A stretch of 64,000 nt of DNA from Inquilinus limosus DSM 16000. GTDB lineage: Bacteria; Pseudomonadota; Alphaproteobacteria; DSM-16000; Inquilinaceae. This document shows, one piece after another, positions 36,817 through 46,949 of the stretch. The notes below the pieces were generated by a model. The model saw nothing but the letters and a program-made list of their open reading frames with translations. It had not been told where the DNA came from and searched no databases. The stretch lies in the NCBI RefSeq assembly GCF_000423185.1, contig NZ_AUHM01000010.1, positions 62,001 through 126,000 of the forward strand, in the 5' to 3' direction. Made by a program: the position numbers and the translations under genes. Numbering within the stretch: position 1 is the first letter of the stretch; every line of letters begins with the position of its first letter.

Positions 36817-37134
36817 TTACTCGTCGTCGTCCACGGGAGCGGGGTTGGTGCCGTTGATCCGCCCCTTCAGCACATGCGAGGCACGGAACACCAGCACCCG
36901 GCGCGGCAGGATCGGCACCTCCTGCCCCGTCTTCGGGTTGCGCCCGATTCGCTGCCCCTTCTGGCGCACGCCGAAGGTGCCGAAGGACGAGATCTTCACC
37001 GTCTCGCCGCGTTCGAGCGCACCGGAGATTTCTTCAAGCACTGTCTCAACAAGATCGGCGGACTCATTGCGAGACAAGCCGATTTCCTGATAGAGCGACT
37101 CACTGAGCTGAGCTCGCGTCACCGTTTCCGCCAT
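36817..37134 (-). CDS. ihfA: Integration host factor subunit alpha
   Basis: 105-aa HU/IHF-fold DNA-bending protein. [19 protein letters not shown], the [14 protein letters not shown] helix, [18 protein letters not shown] and the DNA-intercalating [12 protein letters not shown] motif with the conserved proline. ATG 37134 begins the family-like sequence; a 13-codon longer frame is not conserved. It acts in recombination, replication and transcription as a heterodimer with IHF-beta, which is not in the window. Confidence 0.95.
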   Translation of the reverse strand: MAETVTRAQLSESLYQEIGLSRNESADLVETVLEEISGALERGETVKISSFGTFGVRQKGQRIGRNPKTGQEVPILPRRVLVFRASHVLKGRINGTNPAPVDDDE

Positions 37135-37235
37135 GCCGCCTCCCCCTGACGGGCCATTGCGAAGGAAGACCATCAGTGGACGGTACCCCTCGCAAAATAA
37201 TCCGTCAATTCCAAAGCGTTGGGCGGATTTCCTAA

Positions 37236-37257
37236 CGAGCCCCGAAGACGAGGCTCG
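37236..37257 (-). terminator. Terminator hairpin after fabH
   Basis: On the minus strand the RNA forms a 9-bp stem CGAGCCUCG / CGGGGCUCG (one U-G pair) with a UCUU loop, nine bases after the fabH stop. It is followed by UUAGG. It ends the plsX-fabH transcript and lies upstream of ihfA. Confidence 0.6.
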
Positions 37258-37265
37258 CTAACTCC

Positions 37266-38243
37266 TTACCAGCGCACCAGGGCAGCGCCCCAGGTCAGGC
37301 CGCCGCCCATGGCCTCGAGCAGCACCAGATCGCCGGGCCGGATGCGGCCGTCGGTCACGGCCTCGGCCAGCGCCAGCGGGATCGAGGCGGCGGAGGTGTT
37401 GGCGTGCTTCTGCACCGTCAGCACCACCTTCTCCGGCGGCAGGTCGAGCTTGCGGGCGGTGGCGTCAATGATGCGCTTGTTCGCCTGGTGCGGCACCAGC
37501 CAGTCGATGTCGGCCGGGGTCAGGTTGTTGGCCGCCAGGGCCTCCTCGACCACCTCGGCCAGGTTGATGACCGCGTGCTTGAACACCTCCCGCCCTTCCA
37601 TCCGGACATGGCCGACGGTGCCGGTCGAGGACGGTCCGCCATCGACATAGAGCTTGTCCTCGTGGCGGCCGTCGGAATGCAGATGGGTCGACAGGATGCC
37701 GGGGTCGTCGGTGGTGCCGCCGCCTTCGACCGCGCGCAGCACCACGGCCCCGGCGCCGTCGCCGAACAACACGCAGGTGCTGCGGTCGCTCCAGTCCAGC
37801 AGGCGCGAGAAGGTCTCGGCGCCGATCACCAGCGCGGTGCGCGCCTGGCCCAGCCGGATCATGTTGTCGGCGACGGACAGGGCGTAGATGAAGCCGGAGC
37901 AGACGGCCTGGATGTCGAAGGCGGCGCCGCGGGTCATGCCGAGCGCGGCCTGGACCCGCACCGCGGTCGCCGGGAAGGTCTGGTCCGGGGTGGTCGTGGC
38001 CAGCACGATCAGGTCAAGGTCGCTGCCCTCGACCTTGGCCATGGCCAGCGCCTTGCGGGCCGCGGCCAGCGCCAGGTCGGAGGTCTTCTCCTCCGGCGCC
38101 GCGATGTGGCGGATGTTGATGCCGGTGCGCTGGACGATCCACTCGTCCGAGGTGTCGACCGTCCGGGCCAGGTCGGCGTTGGTGACGATGCGGTCAGGCA
38201 GGGCAGAACCGCATCCGATGATGCGCGCGCGGCGAACGGTCAT
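37266..38243 (-). CDS. fabH: Beta-ketoacyl-ACP synthase III
   Basis: 325-aa condensing enzyme that starts type II fatty acid synthesis from acetyl-CoA and malonyl-ACP. The Cys-His-Asn triad is visible: Cys in [15 protein letters not shown], His in [14 protein letters not shown], Asn in [16 protein letters not shown]. It opens [16 protein letters not shown], as expected. The start overlaps the plsX stop (38240-38243), typical of the coupled plsX-fabH pair. Confidence 0.96.
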   Translation of the reverse strand: MTVRRARIIGCGSALPDRIVTNADLARTVDTSDEWIVQRTGINIRHIAAPEEKTSDLALAAARKALAMAKVEGSDLDLIVLATTTPDQTFPATAVRVQAALGMTRGAAFDIQAVCSGFIYALSVADNMIRLGQARTALVIGAETFSRLLDWSDRSTCVLFGDGAGAVVLRAVEGGGTTDDPGILSTHLHSDGRHEDKLYVDGGPSSTGTVGHVRMEGREVFKHAVINLAEVVEEALAANNLTPADIDWLVPHQANKRIIDATARKLDLPPEKVVLTVQKHANTSAASIPLALAEAVTDGRIRPGDLVLLEAMGGGLTWGAALVRW

Positions 38244-39340
38244 TGCGGTTGTTCGATCCCGATCGGGGCAGTCGGTGGAGCCGTCGAAGCAGCGTCGTCG
38301 CCGTTTCGATTACCTTCGAAGCGGCTGAACTCCTGCTTAACCTTATCATTGAAACCGTGGATGACCAGATCGACCCCGACATCGATGGCATGGGCGAAGC
38401 CCTCGCCGTCGGTGCCGCCATGGCTCTTCACGCAGATGCCGTTGAGGCCGAGGAACAGCGCACCGTTGTACTGGCGCGGGTCGGTCCGGTGCCGCAGCCG
38501 CCGGAAGGCGCCGCGCGCGAACAGATAGCCCAGCGAAGCGAGCCAGGACGACCGGAAGGTGTGGCGCAGCCAGGTGGCGTAGAGCTTGGCCGTGCCTTCG
38601 GCGGTCTTGAGCGCGATGTTGCCGGAGAAGCCGTCGGTCACGACCACGTCGACCTTGCCGGCGGGGATATCGTCGCCCTCGACGAAGCCTTCGAACCGGC
38701 CGGGGAACTCCAGCTCGCGCAGCCGCGCGGCGGCGTCGCGCACCGCATCCGGGCCCTTCAGCGCCTCGGAGCCGACGTTCAGCAGGCCGACCGTCGGGTC
38801 GACCAGACCCAGCACCGCCCTGGCGAAGACCGAGCCCATGATGGCGAACTGGACCAGGTTCTCGGCGTCGCATTCGATGTTGGCGCCGAGGTCCAGCATG
38901 ACGCTTTCGCCGCGCAGCGTCGGAAAAAACGATGCGATCGCCGGCCGGTCGATGCCCGGCAGCGTCTTGAACACCATCTTCGCCATCGCCATCAGCGCGC
39001 CGGTGTTGCCGGCGGAGACGACGCATTGCGCCTCGCCCGCGGCCACGGCGTCGATCGCCAGGCGCATGCTGGAGTTGCGCCCGCTGCGCAGGGCGGTGGA
39101 CGGCTTGTCCTCGTTGGTGATCCGGTCGGCGGTGTGCCGAATCGACGACACCGCGGCCAGCGCCGGCCGCTTCGCCAGGAGAGGCGCGATGTTGGCCTCG
39201 TCACCGACGATCAGGAAATGCACGTCCGGATGGTGCGTGCGGGCGATCTCCGCCCCTTCGAGCACCATCGCTGGCGCCCGATCGCCCCCCATGGCGTCGA
39301 GCGCGATCGTCACTGGGCCAGAGGCCGCCGGGTCGGACAT
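38240..39340 (-). CDS. plsX: Phosphate acyltransferase PlsX
   Basis: 366-aa enzyme making acyl-phosphate from acyl-ACP for phospholipid synthesis. Family hallmarks: [20 protein letters not shown] near the N-terminus, [49 protein letters not shown] (here in parts: [20 protein letters not shown] and [14 protein letters not shown]), and [19 protein letters not shown]. It has a short nonconserved C-terminal tail. Located 21 bp after rpmF and overlapping fabH by 4 bp. Confidence 0.96.
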   Translation of the reverse strand: MSDPAASGPVTIALDAMGGDRAPAMVLEGAEIARTHHPDVHFLIVGDEANIAPLLAKRPALAAVSSIRHTADRITNEDKPSTALRSGRNSSMRLAIDAVAAGEAQCVVSAGNTGALMAMAKMVFKTLPGIDRPAIASFFPTLRGESVMLDLGANIECDAENLVQFAIMGSVFARAVLGLVDPTVGLLNVGSEALKGPDAVRDAAARLRELEFPGRFEGFVEGDDIPAGKVDVVVTDGFSGNIALKTAEGTAKLYATWLRHTFRSSWLASLGYLFARGAFRRLRHRTDPRQYNGALFLGLNGICVKSHGGTDGEGFAHAIDVGVDLVIHGFNDKVKQEFSRFEGNRNGDDAASTAPPTAPIGIEQPQ

Positions 39341-39361
39341 TCCCTATGCGGGCGCAGTCGA

Positions 39362-39550
39362 TCAGGCGGTCGCCGTCGTCTCGCTGACGACCTCACGGCC
39401 GTGATAGTGGCCGCAGGCGTCGCAGACATGGTGCGGACGGGTCAGCTCGCCGCAGTTCGCGCATTCGACATAGGAGGCGCCGGCCAGGGCGTGGTGCGAA
39501 CGCCGCATGTCGCGCCGCGACTTCGACGTCTTCTTCTTCGGAACAGCCAT
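39362..39550 (-). CDS. rpmF: 50S ribosomal protein L32
   Basis: 62-aa ribosomal protein. [20 protein letters not shown] is the standard start. Two CxxC pairs (ECANCGE and VCDACGH) show it is the zinc-binding C+ form. First gene of the rpmF-plsX-fabH block, downstream of yceD as in most proteobacteria. Confidence 0.97.
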   Translation of the reverse strand: MAVPKKKTSKSRRDMRRSHHALAGASYVECANCGELTRPHHVCDACGHYHGREVVSETTATA

Positions 39551-39574
39551 TTGCTTGAACTCTCGATACGAAAA

Positions 39575-39595
39575 GGCGGCACCAGGGGGGCCGCC
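39575..39595 (-). terminator. Rho-independent terminator after yceD
   Basis: Stem GGCGGC / GCCGCC followed on the minus strand by TTTTCG, between the yceD stop (39647) and the rpmF start (39550). It probably reduces or ends read-through from yceD into rpmF. Confidence 0.6.
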
Positions 39596-39646
39596 TCGGA
39601 CGGGCGTTACTTAATGGAAAAGGCCCGGCGGGGCAAGGAAAAGCGA

Positions 39647-40177
39647 TTACTCGTCTGCCCTGCCCGTTCCGCCGCCCTTGAGCACCGCGAAGGGACGGCG
39701 CGTCTCCGCCTCCCCCTCCGCCGGCTCGTCCACGGGCTCCGGCGCATCGGGCGAGCGCGGGTAGGGGTCGAGCGCGAGCGACAGGTGCTGCGCCGCCAGC
39801 TCGCCCAGGTCGATGCGGCCGCCGACCATCGGCTCGACCTCCGCCGCCAGCGGGTCGACCTCGACCTCCGCCTCGTCCCGTCCCGCCGCGTCGGCGAAGA
39901 CCGCCTCGACCTCGTCCTCCACCGTGGCGGGCACGGGATCGAGGGTGACGACGCAGCGCTGCACCACGGCGGCGTTCAGCGTGCCAGCCACGACCACGGT
40001 GTCGCCGCGGCCCGGCGTCAGGGTGAAGCGTGCGCTGAGTTCGTCGAGCGCCAGCAGGTCGAAGCGCCGGGCCAGCGCCGCCCGCTCCGCCTCGTCGGCC
40101 TCGATGGCGATGGTCCGGCCGCCCCGCGGCAGCGTGTTGACGCCGACCATGCGGCTGAATTCCGGAGTCGGGGTCAT
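39647..40177 (-). CDS. yceD: YceD family (DUF177) protein
   Basis: 176-aa cytoplasmic protein with the DUF177 pattern: acidic residues, FTLTPGRGDTVVVAGTLNA, VQRCVVTLDPVPATVEDEVE (conserved Cys in QRCVVTLDP) and DPLAAEVEPMVGGRIDLGELAAQ. Members precede rpmF and plants' homologues affect 23S rRNA accumulation; the exact role is unclear. Its start codon's A is shared with the upstream chaperone stop region at 40177, so the two are coupled. Confidence 0.92.
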   Translation of the reverse strand: MTPTPEFSRMVGVNTLPRGGRTIAIEADEAERAALARRFDLLALDELSARFTLTPGRGDTVVVAGTLNAAVVQRCVVTLDPVPATVEDEVEAVFADAAGRDEAEVEVDPLAAEVEPMVGGRIDLGELAAQHLSLALDPYPRSPDAPEPVDEPAEGEAETRRPFAVLKGGGTGRADE

Positions 40178-40728
40178 CAGGCTGCCTCCACCATCTCGGG
40201 CGCCGCGCCGAACCGGACCTCTCCGGCCAGGAGCGCCTCCACCGGCTGCGCCGCCAGGCCGGCCGCCTCGCGGCGCATATAGGCGGCAACCGCCCTCACC
40301 TGCCCCGGCTCGGGCTCGACCGTGCCGTAGAGGTTACGCCGCAGGGCCGACTCCAGTTCCGCCGGATCGGCGGCGGCCAGCCCGCGATCATAGGCGACGA
40401 TGCGGCCGTAGAAGCCGCGTCCCATCGCCTTCACCTTCTTGCCGATGCTGAAATCGGTCACGCCGATCTCGCGCAGGCTGAGGTCCATGTCGTTGAACAT
40501 ATGGTCGAACAGGGCCTGGGCGAAATCCGGAGCCGGCGGCGCCTCCCGCTTCAGCCGGTGGAACACCAGGAAGGCGTGCAGGGCCAGCGCCTCGAACCGT
40601 CCATCCAGCGTATCGGGCACGCCGCAGGCGGTATAGAAGGCCGGGCTGCGCGCCTGTTCGACCAGCTTGACATAAAGCTCGGCGGCGACACGCTCTCGAC
40701 GATGGCGGGCAAACAGCTTGGACAGCAC
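40177..40728 (-). CDS. Ubiquinol-cytochrome c chaperone family protein
   Basis: About 183-aa protein matching the Ubiq_cyt_C_chap domain (Cbp3-like). Sequence RHRRERVAAELYVKLVEQAR, SPAFYTACGVPDTLDGRFEA LALHAFLVFHRLK (shown in two pieces), DFAQALFDHMFNDMDLSLRE, GVTDFSIGKKVKAMGRGFYG. Mitochondrial relatives help assemble cytochrome bc1. The GTG at 40728 (VLSKLFARH) was chosen because it aligns with the family start; upstream ATG choices (such as 40833) would run into the divergent bamE promoter region. Gene pair chaperone-yceD is common in alphaproteobacteria. Confidence 0.85.
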   Translation of the reverse strand: MLSKLFARHRRERVAAELYVKLVEQARSPAFYTACGVPDTLDGRFEALALHAFLVFHRLKREAPPAPDFAQALFDHMFNDMDLSLREIGVTDFSIGKKVKAMGRGFYGRIVAYDRGLAAADPAELESALRRNLYGTVEPEPGQVRAVAAYMRREAAGLAAQPVEALLAGEVRFGAAPEMVEAA

Positions 40729-40839
40729 GGGACCGATCGGTTTTGCGCAAAGGACGCGGCGATATTGGTCGAACTCCAGGTGGTGTGCTAGAGGGAAGGC
40801 TTCAATTGGGAGCCCTTCGGGGCGCGGAGACATGAGGCG

Positions 40840-41370
40840 ATGACGGAAAGAGCAAGGGTCGTCCGGACCATGGCGGCCTGCCTGCTCGCGGTGGCGGCGC
40901 TGGCGGCCTGCTCGCCGCGGGTGGCGACGCGCGGCAACCTCGTCGAGGACTACCGGCTCGAGCAGGTCCACACCGGCACCAGCACCAAGTCGGATGTGGC
41001 GACGATCCTGGGCACCCCGACCACGGTGTCCACCTTCGACGACAACGTCTGGTACTACATCGGCCAGCGGGTCGAGACGGTGGCGTTCTTCGAGCCGGAG
41101 GTGACCAAACGCCGGGTCCTGCGCATGCAGTTCGACCCGACCTCCGGCACGCTGACCGACATGAAGGAGCTGAGCCTGCAGGACGGCGAGCAGGTGGCGC
41201 TGGTGTCGCGGGAGACGCCGACGCTGGGCCGCCGCATCGGCATCCTGGAGCAGTTCCTGGGCAATATCGGACGGTTCAACACCGACGGCACCAGTACGGC
41301 GCCCACCGCCCGGGGTCGCCCGGTCGGGACCGGCGGCGTCGCCAGCTCGGTCGCCGGCGGGAACTACTAA
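40840..41370 (+). CDS. bamE: Outer membrane assembly lipoprotein BamE
   Basis: 176-aa lipoprotein of the BAM complex. Lipobox in the signal sequence (CLLAVAALAACSP), then the SmpA/OmlA domain: YRLEQVHTGTSTKSDVATIL, GTPTTVSTFDDNVWYYIGQR, FEPEVTKRRVLRMQFD. The C-terminal 55 residues are disordered. It diverges from the chaperone gene, sharing a short promoter region. A perfect terminator follows. Confidence 0.93.
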   Translation: MTERARVVRTMAACLLAVAALAACSPRVATRGNLVEDYRLEQVHTGTSTKSDVATILGTPTTVSTFDDNVWYYIGQRVETVAFFEPEVTKRRVLRMQFDPTSGTLTDMKELSLQDGEQVALVSRETPTLGRRIGILEQFLGNIGRFNTDGTSTAPTARGRPVGTGGVASSVAGGNY

Positions 41371-41390
41371 CCCCGCCGAAGGACATGAGA

Positions 41391-41419
41391 AAACCCCGGC
41401 GCCACAAGCGCCGGGGTTT
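41391..41419. terminator. Bidirectional terminator between bamE and hppA
   Basis: Perfect 11-bp stem AAACCCCGGCG / CGCCGGGGTTT with a 7-nt loop, A-rich on one side and T-rich on the other. It sits between convergent bamE and hppA and can end both transcripts. Confidence 0.88.
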
Positions 41420-41436
41420 CTGCCGTCACCGCTCCT

Positions 41437-43554
41437 CTATCCGTGGGCGAGGATCGCCAGCAGCAGCAGGGCCACGATGTTGGTGATCTTGATCATCGGG
41501 TTGACCGCCGGGCCGGCGGTGTCCTTGTAGGGGTCACCGACGGTGTCGCCGGTGACGGCCGCCTTATGCGCGTCCGACCCCTTGCCGCCGTGGTTGCCCT
41601 CCTCGATGTATTTCTTGGCGTTGTCCCAGGCGCCGCCGCCCGAGGTCATCGAGATGGCGACGAACAGCCCGGTGACGATGACGCCGAGCAGCATCGCCCC
41701 GAGCGCAGAGAAGGCGGCGGAACGGCCGGCGATCGCCTCGATCACGAAGTACAGCACCACCGGCGCCAGCACCGGCAGCAGCGACGGCACGATCATCTCG
41801 CGGATCGCGGCCTTGGTCAGCATGTCGACCGCGCGCTTGTAGTCCGGCCGGCTGGTGCCCTCCATGATGCCGGCGTTCTCGCGGAACTGGCGGCGAACCT
41901 CCTCCACCACCGATCCGGCGGCGCGGCCGACCGCGGTCATGCCGAGCGCGCCGAACAGATAGGGCAGCAGACCGCCGATCAGCAGGCCGACGACGACATA
42001 GGGGTTGGCCAGGGAGAAATCGAGCGTGAGGCCCTGGAAATAGGGGTACTGGGCCGAATTGCCGATGAAGTAGCTCAGGTCCGAGGTGTAGGCCGAGAAC
42101 AGCACCAGCGCGCCGAGGCCGGCGGAGCCGATGGCATAGCCCTTGGTCACCGCCTTGGTGGTGTTTCCGACGGCGTCCAGGGCGTCGGTGGTGACCCGGA
42201 CCTCGGGCGGCAGGTCCGACATCTCGGCGATGCCGCCGGCGTTGTCGGTCACGGGGCCGTAGGCGTCGAGCGCCACGACCATGCCGGCCAGGGCCAGCAT
42301 GCTGGTGACCGCGATGGCGATGCCGAACAGACCGGCCACAAGATAGGTGACGATGATGGCGACGCAGATGATCAGCGCCGGGATCGCCGTCGCCTCCATC
42401 GACACGGCGAGGCCCTGGATCACGTTGGTGCCGTGGCCGGTGGTCGAGGCCAGCGCGACCGACCGCACCGGGCGGAAATTCGTGCCGGTGTAGTATTCCG
42501 TGGTCCAGATCACGAGGCCGGTGACGACCAGCCCGGCGATGCCGCACAGGAACAGCGACAGGCCGCTGAAGCTGCCGCCGCCGACGCTGTAGGTGCCGCC
42601 GAAGCCGATCACCACCCAGGTGATCAGGAGGATGCCGACCAGCGACAGCACCGCCGACACCACGAAGCCGCGGTAGAGCGCGCCCATGATGTTGTTGTTG
42701 GCGCCGAGCTTGACGAAGAAGGTGCCGGCGATCGAGGCCAGGATGCAGACCGCGCCGATCGCGAGCGGGTAGAGCATCATCCACGACATCAGCTCGCCGG
42801 CCCCGGCGAAGAAGATCGACGCCAGGACCATGGTGGCGACGGTGGTGACCGCATAGGTCTCGAACAGGTCCGCGGCCATGCCGGCGCAGTCGCCGACATT
42901 GTCGCCGACATTGTCGGCGATCACGGCGGGGTTGCGCGGATCATCCTCGGGGATGCCGGCCTCGACCTTGCCGACGAGGTCGGCGCCGACATCGGCGCCC
43001 TTGGTGAAGATGCCGCCGCCGAGACGGGCGAAGATCGAGATCAGCGAGGCGCCGAAGCCGAGCGCCACCAGCGGATCGATCAGGCCGCGGCCGGTGGCGC
43101 CGGAGGCGAGCAGGATGGTGTAGTAGCCGGAGACGGCGATCAGCGCCAGGCCGGCCACCAGCAGGCCGGTCACGGCGCCGGAGCGGAAGGCGATGGCGAG
43201 GCCGGCGGCCAGGCCCTGGCGGGCGGCTTCGGCGGTGCGGACATTGGCCCGGACCGAGATGTTCATGCCGATGTAGCCGGCGGCGCCGGAGAGCACGGCG
43301 CCGATGATGAAGCCGATGCCGACCGAGATCCCGAGAAGCAGCGACACGATGATGGCGATGACCACGCCGACCATGGCGATGGTGAGATATTGCCGGTTCA
43401 GGTAAGCGCCCGCGCCCTCCTGGATCGCGGCGGCGATGGCCTGCATTCGGGCATCGCCCGGACTGGCCGACAGCACGCTTCGTGAAGCCCACACGCCATA
43501 AACCAACGCACCCAGGCCGCAGGCCAGCACGAAGACAAGGACCGCTGACATCAT
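41437..43554 (-). CDS. hppA: K+-insensitive H+-translocating membrane pyrophosphatase
   Basis: 705-aa integral membrane pump with about 16 helices that couples pyrophosphate hydrolysis to proton export. Catalytic loops are intact: [40 protein letters not shown], and the C-terminal [20 protein letters not shown]. The position that decides potassium dependence reads [10 protein letters not shown] with Lys, the K+-independent type. Common in alphaproteobacteria as an energy-saving pump. Isolated between terminators; no operon partners. Confidence 0.96.
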   Translation of the reverse strand: MMSAVLVFVLACGLGALVYGVWASRSVLSASPGDARMQAIAAAIQEGAGAYLNRQYLTIAMVGVVIAIIVSLLLGISVGIGFIIGAVLSGAAGYIGMNISVRANVRTAEAARQGLAAGLAIAFRSGAVTGLLVAGLALIAVSGYYTILLASGATGRGLIDPLVALGFGASLISIFARLGGGIFTKGADVGADLVGKVEAGIPEDDPRNPAVIADNVGDNVGDCAGMAADLFETYAVTTVATMVLASIFFAGAGELMSWMMLYPLAIGAVCILASIAGTFFVKLGANNNIMGALYRGFVVSAVLSLVGILLITWVVIGFGGTYSVGGGSFSGLSLFLCGIAGLVVTGLVIWTTEYYTGTNFRPVRSVALASTTGHGTNVIQGLAVSMEATAIPALIICVAIIVTYLVAGLFGIAIAVTSMLALAGMVVALDAYGPVTDNAGGIAEMSDLPPEVRVTTDALDAVGNTTKAVTKGYAIGSAGLGALVLFSAYTSDLSYFIGNSAQYPYFQGLTLDFSLANPYVVVGLLIGGLLPYLFGALGMTAVGRAAGSVVEEVRRQFRENAGIMEGTSRPDYKRAVDMLTKAAIREMIVPSLLPVLAPVVLYFVIEAIAGRSAAFSALGAMLLGVIVTGLFVAISMTSGGGAWDNAKKYIEEGNHGGKGSDAHKAAVTGDTVGDPYKDTAGPAVNPMIKITNIVALLLLAILAHG

Positions 43555-43746
43555 TCTTGAGTCCCTCGCCCCTGTTGATGACGTACCGGCCTGGTTCAGG
43601 CCGGCTCCGCTTCTTTTGCGCGGAAACGATGCCAGAGCGGGAAGACCAGGGCAATCAGCGTGAAATATTTTTGCTTTGTGACGGCCGGGAGGGCTTACAG
43701 GGCAGCGATTCGGGCCGTTTGATGGCGGCCGGAGCCGGCGCCGCGG

Positions 43747-44721
43747 TCAGAAGTGCCGCCAGCCGGTCAGCGACTCGACGGGACGGCCCTGCGGATCGAG
43801 CAGGCGCGCCCCCTGCCCCGCCGCGATCCGGCCGATCCGCGCGACCGGGGTGCCCGCGGCCTGGGCGGCCGCCTCGACGGCGACGCGCGCCGAGGCCGGG
43901 GCGGTGAACAGCAGCTCGTAATCCTCGCCGCCGGCCCAGGCCGTCTCCTGCAGGGCCGGGTCGAGCGCGATGGCGGCCCGGGCGGCCTCGGACAGAGGCA
44001 GCCGGGCCAGCTCGACCTCCGCCGCGACACCGGAGGCGTCGCAGAGATGCGGCAGGTCGCCCGGCAGCCCGTCCGACACGTCCATCGCCGCATGGGCGAG
44101 GCCGAGCAGCGCGCGGCCCAGCGCCATCCGCGGTTCCGGCACCCGGTGGCGCTGCGCCAGCGCCCCGGCCGCGTCCGGCGCCAGGCCCGGAAGCCGGCCG
44201 AGGATGCAGCGCAGCCCGAGCGCGGCGTCGCCGAGCGCGCCGCTGACATAGAGGTCGTCGCCCGGCCGGGCGCCGGAGCGGCGCAGCATCGCGCCCTGCG
44301 GCACCGTGCCGAAGGCGGTGACCGACAGCACCGCGGTCCCGGGCGTCCGCACCGAATCGCCGCCGAGCAGGCCAATGCCGTACAGCGCCTGGTCGGCCGC
44401 CAGCCCTTCGACGAAGCGCTCGATCCAGCTCTCGTCCGGCTGCGCCGGCAGCGCCAGCGTCAGGGTATAGGCCAGCGGCGCCGCGCCCTTGGCCGCCAGA
44501 TCCGACAGGTTGGAACGCAGCAGCTTCCGCGCCACCCGCGCCGGATCCTCGTCCGGCAGGTAATGGACCGTCTCGACCATGGCATCGGTGGTGACCACCA
44601 GGTCCCGGCCTTCGCCGGGGTCGAGCAGCGCCGCGTCGTCGGCGAGGCCGAGCGCCCCGGCCGTGCCACGGGCCAGAGGCCGGAAGTAGCGGTCGATGCG
44701 CTCGAATTCGCCGAGGCCCAT
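43747..44721 (-). CDS. thiL: Thiamine-monophosphate kinase
   Basis: 324-aa PurM-like kinase making thiamine diphosphate. Motifs: GEFERIDRYFRPLA, LADDAALLDPGEGRDLVVTT, GLLGGDSVRTPG, AMDVSDGLPGDLPHLC and AGGEDYELLFTAP. Last gene of nrdR-ribE-ribB-ribH-nusB-thiL, with 25 bp between nusB and thiL. No TPP riboswitch was found upstream. Confidence 0.95.
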   Translation of the reverse strand: MGLGEFERIDRYFRPLARGTAGALGLADDAALLDPGEGRDLVVTTDAMVETVHYLPDEDPARVARKLLRSNLSDLAAKGAAPLAYTLTLALPAQPDESWIERFVEGLAADQALYGIGLLGGDSVRTPGTAVLSVTAFGTVPQGAMLRRSGARPGDDLYVSGALGDAALGLRCILGRLPGLAPDAAGALAQRHRVPEPRMALGRALLGLAHAAMDVSDGLPGDLPHLCDASGVAAEVELARLPLSEAARAAIALDPALQETAWAGGEDYELLFTAPASARVAVEAAAQAAGTPVARIGRIAAGQGARLLDPQGRPVESLTGWRHF

Positions 44722-44746
44722 GATGCCGCCTTCCGTCGCCCTAGGG

Positions 44747-45223
44747 TCAGCCGGCGCGACTCTCGCCCGGCCGCTGCTCGCGGGCGATGCGGTCGAGCAC
44801 CGCGTTCACCATCGCCGGCTCCTTGCCGCCGAAGAAGGCGCGGGTGACATTGACATATTCCGAGATCACGATCGGCGCCGGGACGTGCAGATTGGCCAGC
44901 AGCTCCCACGCTCCGGCCCGCATCACGCAGCGCAGCAGCAGGTCGAGCCGGGGCAGCGTCAGCTGCGCGTCGAGCGCGCCGGCGACGAGGGCGTCGACCT
45001 CGTCGCCGCGGATCCGGGTGCCGCGCACGATGTCGCCGAACAGCTCGGCGTCGGGTTCGACCATCGCCTCGCCCTCGACCGGCTCGCCGAAGCGGTGGCG
45101 GACGAATTCGGCGATCACCGTCTCGAGCGGCGTGCCTGACTGCTCCATCTGGTACAGCGCCTGGACGGCCGCCAGGCGGGCGGCGCTGCGGCGGGCCTTG
45201 GCGGAAGGTTTCTGGGTCGCCAT
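44747..45223 (-). CDS. nusB: Transcription antitermination protein NusB
   Basis: 158-aa helical RNA-binding factor. ARRSAARLAAVQALYQMEQS is the N-terminal arginine-rich region, then VEPDAELFGDIVRGT, the C-terminal VRAGAWELLANLHVPAPIVI and EYVNVTRAFFGGKEPAMVN, all typical. It is two bases after ribH on the same strand and works in rRNA transcription with NusE (S10). Confidence 0.95.
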   Translation of the reverse strand: MATQKPSAKARRSAARLAAVQALYQMEQSGTPLETVIAEFVRHRFGEPVEGEAMVEPDAELFGDIVRGTRIRGDEVDALVAGALDAQLTLPRLDLLLRCVMRAGAWELLANLHVPAPIVISEYVNVTRAFFGGKEPAMVNAVLDRIAREQRPGESRAG

Positions 45224-45226
45224 CGA

Positions 45227-45709
45227 TCAGGCCGTCAGCTGCTTGAAATGCCGCTTGAGCTCGATCATCGCCAGGGCGGCGCGGGCGGCACCGCCGCCCT
45301 TGTCCATCTCCTCGACCTTGGCGCGGGCCCAGGCCTGCGCCTCGTTCTCCACGGTCAGGATGCCGTTGCCGATGGCGAGGCCGTGACGCAGGGACAGCTC
45401 CTGCAGGCCGCGGGCGCTCTCGTTGCAGACGATGTCGTAATGCGAGGTCTCGCCGCGGATGACGCAGCCGAGCGCGACATAGCCGTCGAAGCGGCGCGCC
45501 GAGGTCGAGGCGATCTGCACCGCGGCGGGGATCTCCAGCGCCCCCGGCACGGCGATGCGCTCATAGGTGGCGCCGATCTCGTCCAGCACCGCGACGGCGC
45601 CGCGCGCCAGCTCGTCGGCGAAGTCCTCGTAGAAGCGGGCCTCGACGATCAGGATGTGCGGCGCCGGGCCGGCGAAGGACACGGGCCGCTGTTCGGTCTT
45701 GGCGACCAT
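45227..45709 (-). CDS. ribH: 6,7-dimethyl-8-ribityllumazine synthase
   Basis: 160-aa lumazine synthase, penultimate riboflavin step. Motifs: [67 protein letters not shown]. It is one base after ribB(X), and part of the riboflavin cluster. Confidence 0.96.
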   Translation of the reverse strand: MVAKTEQRPVSFAGPAPHILIVEARFYEDFADELARGAVAVLDEIGATYERIAVPGALEIPAAVQIASTSARRFDGYVALGCVIRGETSHYDIVCNESARGLQELSLRHGLAIGNGILTVENEAQAWARAKVEEMDKGGGAARAALAMIELKRHFKQLTA

Positions 45710-45710
45710 T

Positions 45711-46949
45711 TCAGTCCTCTTGGATTCCGGTGATCGCGCGCTGCTCGACCACGGTCAGGCCGTAGCCGTCGATGCCGACGATGGTGCGGGGGTGGTTGGA
45801 CAGCACGATCAGCTTGCGCACGCCGAGGTCGAGCAGGATCTGGGCGCCGACGCCGTAGTCGCGCAGCTCGTGCCCGCTCTCCTTCGCCGGCATGCCCTCC
45901 AGCCGCCGCTTCAGCCGCTCGCTCAGGCTGTCGGGCTGCGGCTCGCGGATCAGGACGACGACGCCCCGGCCCTCGCGGCCGATCGCCTCCATGGCGCCGT
46001 GCAGGATACCGGCATTGCCGCCATGGACGTCGCCGAGCACGTCGTCCAGCACGTTCAGCGCATGCATCCGCACCGGCACCGGCTCGTCGCCCGAGATGTC
46101 GCCCTTCACCAGCACGACATGCTCGGCGTAGCGCGCCTTGTTGACATAGACCAGCATCCGCCAATCGCCGCCGAAGCGGCTCTCGATCGTGGTCTCGAGC
46201 TTGCGCTCGACCAGCGATTCCTGGCAGCGGCGATAGGCGATCAGGTCGGCGATGGTGCCGATCTTGACGTTGTGGAACTGGGCGAACTTCACCAGGTCCG
46301 GCAGCCGGGCCATGGTGCCGTCGTCGTTCATGATCTCGCAGATCACGCCGGCCGGGTACAGCCCGGCCAGGCGGGCGATGTCGACCGCGGCCTCGGTGTG
46401 GCCGGTGCGCTCCAGCACGCCGCCGTCGCGCGCCACCAGCGGGAAGATGTGGCCGGGCGTGGCGATGTCGGCCGGGCCGCAGGCGGGGTCGATCGCGACC
46501 GCGACGGTGCGCGCCCGGTCGGCCGCCGAGATGCCCGTGGTCACGCCTTCGCGCGCCTCGATCGAGACGGTGAAGGCGGTCTGGTGGCGCGAGGCGTTGC
46601 TGCGGGTCATGAGCTGCAGCCCCAGCTCGTCGATCCGCTTGCGCTCCATGGCCAGGCAGATCAGCCCGCGGCCGTAGCGCGCCATGAAGTTGATCGCCTC
46701 GGCATCCGCCATCTGCGCCGGGATCACCAGGTCGCCCTCGTTCTCCCGGTCCTCGTCGTCGACCAGGATGAACATGCGACCCTGCCGCGCCTCCTCGATG
46801 ATCTCGGAGATCGGCGAGAGGAACGCCTGGTCCTCGGGGCTCAGCCGGCCGTCTTGCGATCCCGCAGCAGGCGCGCCGTGTAGCGCGCCAGCATGTCGAT
46901 CTCCAAGTTCACGCGGCGAGCCGTGCTTAAGCTTCGAAAGGTCGTGCAT
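45711..46949 (-). CDS. ribB: 3,4-dihydroxy-2-butanone-4-phosphate synthase fused to a degenerate GTP cyclohydrolase II domain (RibBX-like)
   Basis: Up to 412 aa. The N-terminal half is an intact Rib[93 protein letters not shown]. The C-terminal half aligns with RibA, but the region that should carry the three zinc cysteines (CLTGDxFGSxRCDC) reads [20 protein letters not shown], so it cannot be an active cyclohydrolase. Such RibBX proteins are known in proteobacteria, and a separate RibA must exist. Start is unclear: ATG 46949 overlaps ribE by 109 bases, while the shorter conserved start region has only a CTG (46844) directly overlapping the ribE TGA. Confidence 0.88.
   Translation of the reverse strand: MHDLSKLKHGSPRELGDRHAGALHGAPAAGSQDGRLSPEDQAFLSPISEIIEEARQGRMFILVDDEDRENEGDLVIPAQMADAEAINFMARYGRGLICLAMERKRIDELGLQLMTRSNASRHQTAFTVSIEAREGVTTGISAADRARTVAVAIDPACGPADIATPGHIFPLVARDGGVLERTGHTEAAVDIARLAGLYPAGVICEIMNDDGTMARLPDLVKFAQFHNVKIGTIADLIAYRRCQESLVERKLETTIESRFGGDWRMLVYVNKARYAEHVVLVKGDISGDEPVPVRMHALNVLDDVLGDVHGGNAGILHGAMEAIGREGRGVVVLIREPQPDSLSERLKRRLEGMPAKESGHELRDYGVGAQILLDLGVRKLIVLSNHPRTIVGIDGYGLTVVEQRAITGIQED

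Noticed and set aside
41443-43485. Very long open frame opposite hppA (680 aa)
   Set aside because: In DNA this GC-rich, antisense frames stay open by chance. The translation is Asp/Gly/Arg/His/Gln-rich with no family motifs, while hppA on the other strand is complete.
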